From the NCBI GenBank assembly GCA_022496805.1, contig CM040085.1:16149811-16213810 (forward strand): a stretch of DNA of 64,000 bases, written 5' to 3'. Shown here piece by piece: positions 34,970 through 47,540 of the stretch. The DNA comes from Pohlia nutans. Taxonomy: Eukaryota; Streptophyta; Bryopsida; Bryales; Mniaceae. The notes beneath the pieces were generated by a model. That model searched no databases, had not been told where the DNA came from, and worked only from the letters and a program-made list of their open reading frames with translations. A program made the translations under genes and the position numbers. Position 1 is the first letter of the stretch, and each line of letters opens with the position of its first letter.

Positions 34970-35348
34970 TAGTACCATAGTTGGGTCGTCACCCCCACAA
35001 AGGAATATTTAATAGTTTTTGAAAAATAAGGTTCGTTCCTCAAATAAATGAATTTTCTTGATTTTCATTTCTGAGCAAAAAAAAATGATTAAAAATGGCC
35101 CAAAATCAGCGTTTTTTTTTCTGGCGACAAAAAGTTGCTGGCAGCTCCTTCGCAGCTGCTTCCAAGCATCTGCCAGCAACTTTTTGTCGCCAGAAAAAAA
35201 AACGCTGCTCAAAATGATTAAAAATGACCCAAAATGACCCAAAACAACTTAGAAATATCAAAATACAGCTTTAATTAATTTATTATAATTTTCATAATTT
35301 CCGGTTCTTTACGTTTTATTACTTTTTGGTGACTCAGCTATGGTACTA
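34970..35348. mobile_element. TAGTACCATAG-ended MITE carrying a nested hAT-like foldback
   Basis: Ends are TAGTACCATAGTTGGGTCGT at the left and the inverse of TAGTACCATAGCTGAGTCACC at the right. A truncated relative starts at 39128 and shares both the end and an internal ATGATTAAAAATGGCCCAAAAT-type segment (in inverse there). No target duplication could be fixed. Confidence 0.65.
35107..35207. mobile_element. 101-bp hAT-like foldback MITE with perfect 38-bp arms
   Basis: The arms 35107-35144 and 35170-35207 are exact inverse complements, starting CAGCG, then nine T, then CTGGCGACAAAAAG. An 8-bp duplication, CCCAAAAT / CTCAAAAT (7 of 8), flanks it. CAGNG ends with an 8-bp duplication are typical of hAT elements. 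The loop is 25 bp. Confidence 0.8.
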
Positions 35349-38300
35349 CAGTACAGTAGTCTGAGTTTTCGTTATTAGTCCGAGTCAGAGTAAAGAGGAT
35401 AGTAATGGGTGTAGTGAGGTGTGGGACAGAATGACTTGAGGAGTTGGTTTTCCTCACTGGAGATGAGGAAGTGTGAGTTTTGGGGCAGAGCACTGACTGG
35501 GGTGTCACTTCACATGGCCTTCTGATTGACTGAGAATTGGCATTTGGGAATCAGTACTGTAGTCCTGTGCAGGCCCCATCTATCTATCATTCATTACCAT
35601 GCATTCTGGCTACTACTGGGTCCTCCTCCTTGCACATCTTCATCTTCTGCAAATCAATAACCCCATTGTGGCCAGGGCTTTGACTGGGGAAACCCACCAT
35701 GTATTCTTGGGCCATGTTCCACTCAGTGAAATCCTCCAATGTCATTAGAAAATTTTTGCAGTCTCTAAGAGACCCTGAGATTTGATCTCATGTGAATAGG
35801 AAAAATATTATTAATTTAAAAAGTAAAACCTAATTTGACATGGACACCGTCCACATCAAATTGGGTTTTATTTTAATATTATTTTTAATATTTTTATGAT
35901 ATTTTTATATTTTTATATTTTTATTATTTTTATTATTTTTATTATTTTTATTTTAGTATATAATTATATTCGTATGAGACTTAAATCTTAAATGGAAGGG
36001 GCCTCTTGAAGACCCCGATTTTTTTCTAATGCTACTATGTGGTTGGTAATGTGTCAATGTGTAGAGGGACTTTGGCTTTCACACTTGTTCTCAACAATGT
36101 CGTACATGGCATGGCCGTCTACCGTATTTTTTTTTTGGTGCTAAACCACTTGAACTTGGGTACAAATTTTGCGTAATGTTTTCTTTATGTTAAATTTATG
36201 GATGAATGTCCTTTTTCAACAATGGCTCACTTAGCAGCACAAAGTCACGTATATCTCATTGTCGCTTAAACGAATCCAACGGGAATTAAACCTGGACCAC
36301 CTAATGAGATAACACCCACCCACCACCAAACATTATTTCATGACTTGGCGCTCACTAAAAAAACCAAAAAAAAATTTAAAAATAAAAATAAAAAAGGACC
36401 AATTTTTACTTGGTTTATTGGTTACTTAGTTACGGGTTACAGGTTACAAGGTAAGTACTAGTTACAATAATGTATATCCCCCAAGATGAAGAAGTATTCT
36501 TATACCATTAATCCTTTGGCTAGTGAACACCGAACCAAGGGTGGGTCGAACGAATGTTTTAATCACACCGGCCTCAAAAGAGACCAGAGTTCTTACTACT
36601 ATTGAATACCCTTGAATAAATCATTTGGTACTTCTTTTCAAAAATTCCAAAGTATGCTTTGACTCCATTCAATTTTGAAGTCAATTAACCCATGTGAGAG
36701 CTCATATCCTATAGACGGATGATGAACATTTTTGAGAGTTTATTAACCCTTTTGGATATAGGCATAGTTTGGATTTCCAAAAATGTAAAGATGTATTATA
36801 AGTACAACTTCAAAGAATAACTTAAAGAAAATCATAAAAAAATAGTTTCAAACTATGACCAATATATTAGAGTTGAGTTTTAAAATCCATACATCATTCT
36901 GGTAACCAATATGTATCAATAAATTTTGAAACCAAAAATTGTAAATTGATTACTGGTGATTTTCAAAAGAGTTTTATTTTTTCAATTTAAAATGTTGTTA
37001 ATTGATTATGGTAATTTTTAAAAGATTATTATCTTCTAACGTTGGTTTTTGAAACCATTTTACAAAAGCCATTTTTTGGTCTAAAAAGGCTCTTTTGATG
37101 TTAAACATTTTGTAATTTTAAATTATAGACTTTTTGTAAAAAAATGCTTTTGAAATCTTGAATTATAGACTTTTTTATATAAAAAAACGCTTTTGAAATC
37201 TAATTATATGTATGTTAAAAAATTAACTAAAAAATCTACAAATATTTAGATGGATGAAAACAACAAGTTTTTATATACATGTTTAAATTCATTCATTGTT
37301 CAAATTTTGAGCACCCCGTTTTTGAAGGATTAATGGAGTTGAATGAAAAGAATGCAATTCATCCAAGTGTGTTGAAAAATAATTGTCTACTCTTTGATGA
37401 TGTAACTAGTTTGGTCACTGGATGTTTCTTGATTTTTGTACAAGGCTCTAAATTATTGATGTTAAGATGGAGAAAATGAAATCTTGCCAAACTAAATATT
37501 TTATGCCTAAAATCTTTTCAAACAAAATTTTATTCTTTTCTCAAAAGCTCTAAATCTACATTCTTCTTCTTTTGAAGCCCTAATAAAGAAGCCCTAAACA
37601 TGCAAGCGGAAAAAATACATGTCATGGTCCTTGATCTCACATTATAGATGAATTGACATGTTGATCATTTTTTAGTGTGCAAGGAAGAGACGATGAAACT
37701 CTAATTAGAAAACAAACACAATGAAATTAGATAGCTCCAAGATTTGTACACCGGAATTAAACAACTTCAAAATTTGTGCAGCTAAGTGAAACAACTCTAA
37801 GATTTACTCATTGGAGTTAGACAACTCCAAGAACAATGAATCACCGTGTCCCAAAATAAAATGGATGAAATATGGTAGTGATTTTTGGAATTGTGTTCTA
37901 ATAGAAAAGAACGAAACATGGTCATGACTTCGGAACCATGTTCCAATAGAAAGGGACAAATCACGTCGTGCTATTTGACCATAGAAAATAAATAGTTGAA
38001 AGAATAATCCATTGACAATGTATCCATCAGATATGGTTTCCTAAAATAGGAAAAAATACACTATTTCTCGTTCATTGTTTCGTCTAAATGTAGTTTTAGA
38101 CGAGTGACTCGGAGAATGATGGCAAATTATCACGGAAGAGGTTTCCTAATACATAAATAAACAATGTCATCTTTGGCATTTGATTTTTTTTGAAATCATA
38201 TTTCGAATGAAAATGTCTCGGAAAATGTCCAAGAATAACCAACAAAAGGGCAATTATTGCAAAAGAAGTTTACAAATACACTAGCGCTTTGCTAGGTTAT

Positions 38301-39127
38301 TTCACATAATGGTCTTCGAGGAAGAAATGGAACAATCATGGGAAGACCATCCCAAGATGTGAAAGGCTAGGTTACATCATAAATAACCCTACCCTAGAAC
38401 TGTAGATTGATTGCTCGCAGCCCGCCAGCTTGCTTACATGCCCTATAAGCGTTGGAAATCTACAAGTGGAATATATAGTCATCAATACCATCTTTTCTAA
38501 ATCAACTCCGACCTAAGGTTGTTACTGGAATAAAATGAGAATGTCACTTTTGGCGTTTGACTTATTTTTCTTGTAATCATATTTTGGATGAAAATGTTTA
38601 AGAACATCCAACAAATTCAACATTCATCAATGGCAGTCGGAGCATCGCATAGCCCTAGTTATATACAAGAGGCTTAGCCAACCTAAGTGTAAATAAGATT
38701 AAAAAAAAAATTAAACCTATAAGTTACGTCAAACCTCGATGAGGTGAAAAGAAGAACCGTTGACAAAAACGATGTCCCATAAGAATATGCATCAACTGAC
38801 ATACATCTTCATATTTTATATATGAATAAAAAGCATGCAAGTAGAATACTTTTATCCTCAAATTTTCAAAAGGTATGGAAGGTCAAGATCCACAATGAAC
38901 ACAACAAACCTAATGTGCTCTAGTGATGGTTCCCTCGATGAAATAGGACTTATACCTTGGTTCAAAAGAATGAAACAAGGTTGTGACTATTCAACCATGT
39001 GTCCCAATAGAAACATATCATGGTTGTCCTAAAAATAAAAGGAATAAGGCTTAGTGAACCTAAGTGTAACATATGGGTTTAGTCAAGGGAAGATACCTTT
39101 GACACTAATGATATTCTATAAGTACCA
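35349..39127. other. intergenic repeat-rich AT DNA, no gene seen
   Basis: Contains a TTATTATTTTT-type microsatellite at about 35873-35955. A segment at about 36500-36600 (CCAAGGGTGGGTCGAACGA ... CACACCGGCCTCAAAAG) recurs in diverged form at about 41960-42030, pointing to a dispersed element of unknown class. All open frames are short and low-complexity. Confidence 0.5.
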
Positions 39128-39312
39128 TAGTACCATAGTTTGGTCGTCAAAAAATAATTCAAAAAATAAAAAGGGTAAAAAATTGGGAATTATGAGGACC
39201 AAAAAACGAAAATAGATTCAATTATTTTTAGCTATATTTTGTTGTTTAAAAGTTATTTTAGGTCATTTTGGGCCATTTTTAATCATCTTTTGCTCAAATA
39301 CGAAAATTAAGA
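39128..39312. mobile_element. truncated copy of the TAGTACCATAG-ended MITE
   Basis: Starts TAGTACCATAGTTTGGTCGTC and ends near the TTTTGGGCCATTTTTAATCAT segment shared with 34970-35348. The opposite terminal repeat is missing. Confidence 0.5.
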
Positions 39313-42300
39313 AATTCACATGTACTACGAGGAGGGGTAGTCGCCCTCCTCATTCTCATAGGGTGCTAAATGATAGTAAGTCGTGTTCTTTGCTACTAAG
39401 AAACAAGTCATTGTCACATGAACAGAGGGAGTGGCAAGGGGGTACAACAATGTTGGATTCTTGAAATCATTGAGCCAAATGGGGCATGCTCAACAAATAA
39501 GTTTCAAGGATATTCAAAATCATGTCTTAGAAAATATTGAATTTCAAAGGATCTTTGTTCTTGGATTTTATAAAATTCAAACATATAAAGATGGATGAAA
39601 CATAGTTGTTCCAAAAGAAATGAATTCAATGCTATTATTATTTTTGCATGTGTTTCAAAAGAAAGCGATTAAACACAACTGTTACTTTTAGACTTATATC
39701 TTGGAAAAAAAGGATCAAAGGGGTTGTAGCTTTTAAACTTGTGTCCATATAGAAAATAATTAATTATATTCGTGACTTTTAGACTTATGTTCTCAAATGA
39801 GAAAATGAAATACAATTGTGACTTTTGAACTCACATCTCTAAAAAGAGAATGAAATACAATTGTGGCTTTTTAACCTACGTTCCGATACAAAAAATCAAA
39901 CACATTTGTGATTTCTAAACCCCAACCCTCTGAAAAAAAGATATAAACTGACTTTAACCTTTGGGCTTATGGTGTCAAAACCAAAGAATGAAACAATTGA
40001 TTACGATGAATAAGGAGCTTAGTCAACCTTAAGAGTATATAAAAATGAAAACTATCCAAGTTTTAAAATAGTAACATACACAAAATTTGTGAATGTATAT
40101 TATATAAATGATTGATTTAGCCACAAAAAATTAGTATATATTAGGTTAAAAGAAACAACTTTTGTTAGATGCCATTATTAGATTATGTTTGTAAGCTGTA
40201 CTTTAACATTTACTAAAATGTTAAAGAAATGTTTAAGCACAACTTAACATTTACTAAAACTTAAAGAAATTTTGGCTCATGTAGGGGCTACTTTTTTTCC
40301 TTACCATGTGTACAAAATTAGAGCCAATATTTGAAAATAACTACCGTAGTCAGTTATGAGGATTGACAAAAAATAATTATAAAAAAAGAAGCCGAAATTT
40401 TTAGGAATCTATCTTTCAAAAAGCTCTATTTTTTATTGTGATTTTTTTTAAGAATATTCACAAAATTTGACATTTATTGAAAAGTGATTTTCCCAAAAAA
40501 GAAATTATTTGCGATGAGATGTTGATCCTGACAACCAATTGCAATTTACCGTTCTTGCTTTGCAAGAAACAATTGGATTGCAAATTAATGTGATTGTAAC
40601 AAAATTTATAATTAAAAAAAAAAGTAAAAAAAGTAACACATGCGATATAATATAAAAAATCCTACAAATCTATTATATATATTGTTGATATTTCAATAAA
40701 AAAATAAGGTTGAAAATTCAACTTATATTTATGCATATGCATGGTTGAAAAAATGAATTACGTTAATTTGTTACATATATACTTTGTTTTAATACAGATT
40801 GTTTTATATTGATGGTATATTTAGAAATTCCATAATGTACAAGAGTTTTAACACAAATCTTTTTGAACTTTATCATTGACAAAATTGATCATTTCATTCA
40901 AAAAAATAAAGTTCAACTTATATTCTACAATTCTTGCATGTAATGTACGAATGAGAAGCTCAACAAGAAGTTTGGAAATTTCATCTCTATTTGAGTGAAT
41001 GTGTATACAATTGATACTATAAAGATATTGTAGCAAAACGGTATTTAAAATAAATAAAAATTAGGACTACAAGACCATTGATAATAATTGTTATTTGTAT
41101 ATATCATTAATAATTATAATTTAAAAATTAAATTATTCCAAATATAAACTAGGTCATGATTTTTAAATATCACAAGTTTATAAACATGTTTGAATCTAAT
41201 ACGTGAATTTTGGTACACTAGACTCAAATTGCTAAATAAATATGGTATAATCATTATGCAAATTTGTATTATTTAATGTATTTGAAGTCTTAGTTTTATT
41301 TTATATAGCAATATTACGAACACGCTTACTATTTAGGATTGTTCATAATCCAAAAGAACATGCATTGGTGTCGAAAATATCATTATTGTAAAAAAAAAAA
41401 TTAAGTTTGGAAATTTTCAATATATGTTCTAAAAGATTCTTAGTGAGTGAAAAAGAATGATTGTGTGATGAACGAGATAGCTGCATCATACGCAACATTT
41501 AAGAGCTAATTTTTAAGTGTGTCTTTAACAACCACAATAACTTCCAATGATTTTTTTTTAATCCAAACTCAATTTTGAAAAATACTTAACTAAGAGATAT
41601 CAAAGTGTTGGCTTTGCAAATAGTAATAATTATTTGAATATCATATTCACATAGTAAGTTGTGGCAGATAATTTAATTACGTTTGTGCCACTCAAACCAT
41701 TTTGTGGGTTACATCCAATACCTATGTGACACATGGCAAAACAAATTGTTAAATTATAAAACATTTATTTTTGTACCTACCTGTTATGTGGACATATAGT
41801 ATATCATTGCGATATGTATGCAGATAAAGTATTTTTATCTCCGTGGAGCTTACTCAAGCAGTAGAAAAGATATGCTTCAGATATGTCCTATTCCATGCAT
41901 GTAATTCATTTGTGCACGGAAGTTTGAAAACTACTCAACATTGTCGCCAACAGTTCCTTTGTCTGGTGAACAACAAACCAAGGGTAGGTCGAAGAGACGC
42001 ATTATTCACACCGGCCTCAAAAGGGGACTAAGTAAGCATCCGTTTGTTTCTAAATGTTAACTATTAGTAAATGTAAGTCTTAAACGCTCAAACGACTATT
42101 TTCTGATGGCTGCCCAAATCTAATAGGCTGTGAAGAAAAAATAATAATAATAATAATAAAAAACCGGAGTTCTTTTTGGTACAATTCTCAAAGATTTATC
42201 CACATATCTTCATCACACATGAATAGTGTGACCTACTTTACACATCCGCTAGTGGTTTGACCTGAACAATCCACAATGTATTATGGTTCATGCATGGTTG

Positions 42301-43780
42301 ACATATTCATATACTTTGCCTGCTTGTAGGCCAGTCGGTGTCAAATCAAATTGTAACCCACTTTGGTTCCATAAATGGCATTCAAAGCTTTGTAAGCAAA
42401 CAACAAACAAGCATGGGCGGCAGTGCTTTTCCTGTGTTTTTTTTTCTTGAAGCCTAACTGGCAACGTAAAAAAAGTTGGGAAAGAATATTTGGCGAAATC
42501 TTAAGTTTACAATCATATTTTGATGGAATATTTTCATATTTCGGTAGTTTTCTTCACAAAATATAGCTATCTTCACAAAAAAATATAGAGAAAATTTGCC
42601 GATTTTTTTTTTCTTAATTCTTTTCCTTAACAAAAGAGAAATGCCATATTTTGTAGAAAAATTAGATGAAATATAGCCAGAAAAAATTAATGTTGAGCAT
42701 GGGTTTTTGACTCCTTGTACCAGGTGGTATGACCATAACATAATAGAGCAGTTTAGGAAGTCTCCCTTTAGGAATTGGATCAAATGAGCATCATTTTGAT
42801 GAGATCTAGTTTTCACCTTCTATAACAGGTCGTAACATTGGGAGTTGGTGGTTCTCCCTTCAAGAGCCATACTTAGAACTTCAGTTTCTCCCTTCAAGAG
42901 CCATACCTAGAACTTCAATTTCTCCCATTTTTGTAGGTCCCCACGGTGATTAATTTGCTGGAAGTTGATACTGCTCATGCTCATGAAGATAGTGATCTTG
43001 GATGTAGGTAACTTGCCAATTATGGAAGAGGGACTTCATAAACTGCTTTATTATGTTATGGACTATGTGACTCAAATTCCTACTTGTAGTGAATGTGTTC
43101 TCATGTACTCCTCTGTCCCGTAATAACCTTCATGTTAATGGAAAATTCATAAATTAACCCTTCAACGTCCGCACTACAATTACGTGGTCAAACCTCATCA
43201 ATTCTTCACATTTAAAAAAAATATATATTTTCTTGGTATTTTTCTCAAATACTTTATTGTTGTATTGATTTACATTGATTTTATAATAATTATTTGAATA
43301 AAAATGAATTTTATAAGTTTTCCAAAGTGTTTTTCTTGTAAAAATCATAGTAATTACAAAAATTCTTAAAATAGTATATATTTTTAGGGAAAATGTAAAC
43401 AATAGTGATGAGCAATAAGGTGTAGGTAGCATGCTTCTTGAACTTACATAGATAGAAATTCAATAGAGAATCATTTTTTGTATTATACATTGGAATTTTA
43501 AGGATTTGAGCTTTAAAGTGCTATAAAAAAACGCAATTATAATAATTTTGGAAAAATGATGAATTGGACAAGAAAGTAGAAGATAGACCCTACACTGTCA
43601 TAGTTGAGACTGTTTCATTTTAAATTAGGAACTAGGTGAAAATCAGCGTTTGATTGAAAAACAACTAAACATGGTCCCGTGGGGCTCCTTGCACGCCGAG
43701 GGGTTAACCCTTCAAAGCTACGCAACCACATTGTGGTTGCAAAGGCATTTTTTGCAAACTATTGTAAGATCTACTTTTAA
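39313..43780. other. intergenic AT-rich DNA, no gene seen
   Basis: No coding region is recognised. At about 42077-42135 (AAACGCTCAAACGACTATTTTCTG) there is a diverged solo end related to the right end of the TTAA element that finishes at 11221. A 34-bp tandem repeat of TTCTCCCTTCAAGAGCCATAC lies at 42852-42928. Confidence 0.5.
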
Positions 43781-44594
43781 CCCCTAACCGTCCCGACGTC
43801 CATATTTTGGACGTTTTTGGGGGTACATTCACCTTTGAAGAGCTGTAACTTTTGCAGAAAGTGTTCGATTTTCATGAAAATTTGGACAAACAAACCGCAT
43901 GATGTATGAAATGTGTGGTAAAATTTTCAGATCAATCCAAGATGAATTGAATTTTTGGTGACCATTTGAAAGTAGGTATCTTTTTTTTTGGACAGTTTTT
44001 GTGCATTTTGATGGCTGCAACTTCGGGGGCTTGTATCTCCTTCATCCCAAGTCCGTTTTCAATAAAAAAAAATTATTGGGTTGGATTTCCCTTGAAGTCT
44101 AGTTATCATGGTAACATTTTCATGTCAATCCATGTTGTTCTGAATGTTTGGGAGTCATTTTAGTGCACGGGTCTAGTTTGGACACTTTTTGCTTTTTGGG
44201 TCTAATCGGTCACTTTTCGGGCTACTTTTTGACATTGCAAGGCCATTTTAGGGCACATTAAATTTTTTCATGAGTTTTTTTTGGCACCAATGTGTTTATA
44301 TGATGATTTTGAACTACGTTATAGTTGAAAGTTTTTTCATTTGAGTAATTTTGAAAACGAATTTCACCTCCAACTGTGTTGCTAGGAAAATTTATGCATC
44401 CTTTTTTAACACTAAAACACTATGATCTTGCAATTTGTATGGCCAAATGACCCCAAAATCGATCCACATGATCTACAACATGTATATTACAAGATTGTAT
44501 AGTTGAGATTTCTATACCTCACTTACATTTAGACCTATAACACATCAAAAGCAATGATGATTTTAAACCCAAAAAAGCTAGGGACGCTTAGGGG
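43781..44594. mobile_element. TTAA-flanked element, 814 bp
   Basis: Ends CCCCTAACCGTCCC (left) and CCCCTAAGCGTCCC (right, inward) match 13 of 14. TTAA lies at 43777-43780 and 44595-44598. Just inside the left end is the small hairpin GACGTCCATATTTTGGACGTT. No transposase frame is visible. Confidence 0.75.
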
Positions 44595-44598
44595 TTAA

Positions 44599-46780
44599 CC
44601 AAGCATCAATTTCTAAAGTTGAGGTGTGAAGATTCAACTCACGCACAAACTACCGAAAAAATAAAATAAAAAATGATTTGGAGTTGTGAAGCTCTCAAAA
44701 ATAGTGATGTTCAAAACACCAAAATATTGCAATGCCTCAAAATACAGCTAGTAATGAAGTAATTGACTTATCTTTGTCATTTTTTTGTGATACTATATTG
44801 TTGTAGTTAGGAAAAATATGGTAGCACAAAAAAGTGACAAAATAGGTCAATTGCTTTATTATATAATTAAACTAAAATTTAGCTTTAATTTTTTAATTTT
44901 GAATTGGATGTGGACACACAAATATATAAGAATACCATCTTTTTTGCAACCCTGTATTGTCCCTTATTCCAACTTCTACCTACTACCAAAAATTTGAATC
45001 TTTGAAAGTTTTTGTGTAATTGAAATGAATTGTTTTCACGTTAGACATCAAAGTTGGTAAATTGACATTATTTCAAGTTTGGTCATCTTACTCGTACCAT
45101 ATTTGGCACAAAAATATGTCATACACAAATTGTATTGTAGAAAAAAATTGGTGATTGACAAATTATTGTTGTGAGTGTAAGGAGCCTTTAAGTGAATGGT
45201 AGATTATAGGGTCCCATAACATTCATGGAGCCTATTGTACAATAGAGTAACAAAATGATTGTCGTTTTCTCATTAGAGCATGGAAAAAAAAAATCAAATC
45301 TGCAATCTTTGAAAAGGCCCCACATACACATAAATGGTCCAGTATCCACCAAATTTGGAATGTAGCTTTTTTATGAGCTAATTTCATGTGTGCCAAGTTT
45401 CGTGAGCTAAAGATTTATTAAACTAGAATTATTGCAAATTTACTAGTGAGTATGTTTTTTTGGGGGCATTAAGTTAATGTTGATGAAAATATGACACCTC
45501 ATGCTTTGAAAATCTAATTTTACATCTTGCGTAATTTTCTAACATAAGTGCTTCTCATATATATCAACCACATGTCAATATGAAGTTGCCCATTTGTTCC
45601 ATGACCATTTAAAGTTCATGTTTGAAAATTGCAGCATTCTATATACATGTGTCCTTGTTAGTAAATTTGCAATAATTATGCTTTGATAAATCTTTAAGGC
45701 ACAAAACTTGGCACACATGTAATTGGCTCACAAAAGAACGTGTGCGCGAAGTTTCATGACCTAGAGATTTATGAAAACAAAATTATTGCAAATTTATTAA
45801 CAAATACACGTGCATACAAAAATGCTACGATTTTTAAACACAGTTTTCTCATCCGTTGTTGACTTTTTGCATCGTGGATTTTTTACTATATATTAGTAGC
45901 TTCATGCATATGTGATTTGATTAGAAAGGGGATGATTTGTGAAATTTCTATGCCTCATTTCATATTGTAATGATTCATCCAAGAATTCAAAGATTTCAAT
46001 GTAAAAGTGCTCTTAAAAAGACAACTCATAAAATTAAGCAATCAAAAAATCTCCAAAAACCACTACACTTAGGGTATTACATTTCAACCAATCACAACAA
46101 ATTTCATGTACAAATTTTCAACATCTTATTCGTAATCAAATTACATAAGAATTTCGAATTTTAAGTTTTGAATTTTAAGTTTCAAATTTTATATAAAAAT
46201 ATCGATGACAACAATCATAGGTCTAACTATATAGATCGAATCAAATATTTATATTGTACAACTTTTATTTATATATCAAGTTCAAAATATCCCTCTTAAT
46301 TACGTCGCTTTTAAACCTACGGTGTGGAAGTCATGGATTTTGGATCAAACTAATTTATATTATATTACAGATAAATTATTCTAAAATTAAGAAAAAGTAA
46401 AAAAAAAGAAGCTAAATCATAGAGAACACTTGGGCCATCAGTAACGAGAAAGGTTGCACCAAAGTTGTATCGTTATCTTTAAGCCTACAGTGTGGAAGTC
46501 ATAGGTCTTGAATAAAATAAAATAAAATAAAATAAAAGATAAATTATTCTAAAAAGAGAAGAAGTAAAAGCATAGTTATATAATGGAGAACACTTTGGAC
46601 AACTGCCCTATAATATTTTATATTAGAAAACGGATACAAAATAATTGTCTATTTTTGAAAGAAATGTATGTACCCGATACATATTTCGTCATAATGTTAC
46701 AAAACTCCACATTATCACGTGCATTCTAGATGTGACATTAAAGAGGTATCGGGCGTCGAGACATACAAGACATAAAATAC
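44599..46780. other. intergenic repeats, no gene seen
   Basis: A segment at about 45372-45443 is repeated inverted at 45661-45732 and direct again at about 45740-45796; the latter two make a foldback (about 45644-45814). From about 45840 to 46290 lies an inverted, end-decayed relative of the elements at 60895-61453 and 61626-62194. Two copies of the dispersed repeat seen at 8900-9050 follow at 46310-46600. Confidence 0.55.
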
Positions 46781-47540
46781 CTACGTACGTTTGGTCGCCC
46801 GGAGCGCGGGCTCTCGGTTGCACGCGCTCTTGCGGGACCGTTGCCGTTGGGTTCTGCGAGTGCGTCGGTGAATCATTTCGTTGAGTTTCGGAACAGAGAC
46901 CCCTGCTCCGCATTGTTGCTGGTGCCGTTAGTTGTTTCATTTTCGCTTGCGAGTTTTGATTTTTGAGCCGGAGCTCGGGTATGCAAGCAAGGCTTCTTTC
47001 TAGGGTTGCATTGAAACCCTCGGTCGTCCGTCGGGTGCGCGGGAATCCCTTATTTAGGGTTTGGCGATCGGGTGAGTAATTTTTAGGTTTCCAGCACTTG
47101 CCGTGGAATATGTCCGTTCTGCAGCAACTTTTGCTGTGATTTATATATTTTTATAGTGGAGACTGTACGGTACTTGCGTTCTTCTTATTTGTTGCTGCGT
47201 TTTGTTGGCAGGTTGCAAGATTTCATCACGACTACAAGTAGTTGAATGCACGGAAATGTAGTTAAGCAGGTCAATCGTGACGATCGTGTATGCCACTTTT
47301 CATTATCCCCGTGGATGAAGGGCTCAATTATGTGCACGACTTGGTGGATTATCAAGGTTTAGATCCTTTCATGGCGACAAGGGTCGGTACAGCGCGCGAT
47401 AAGGGTCGTTTTGAGTTGAGGTAGATGCAGGTTTTTCTCTATCAACCAGAGATTGGCAGAATTTTTTTTAATTCATTGATTTGGTTTTCAAGGGTGCAAA
47501 ATTCGTGAAGTGACTGCAATTAAGACTACTTCATGCGGAT
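46781..47540 (+). other. probable promoter and 5' leader (with intron) of the ULP1-type gene
   Basis: GC content rises abruptly at about 46795. A donor (CGATCGG|GTGAGT) near 47070 and an acceptor (TTGGCAG) near 47213 could bound a leader intron. Short frames here overlap on both strands and show no domain. Confidence 0.4.
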
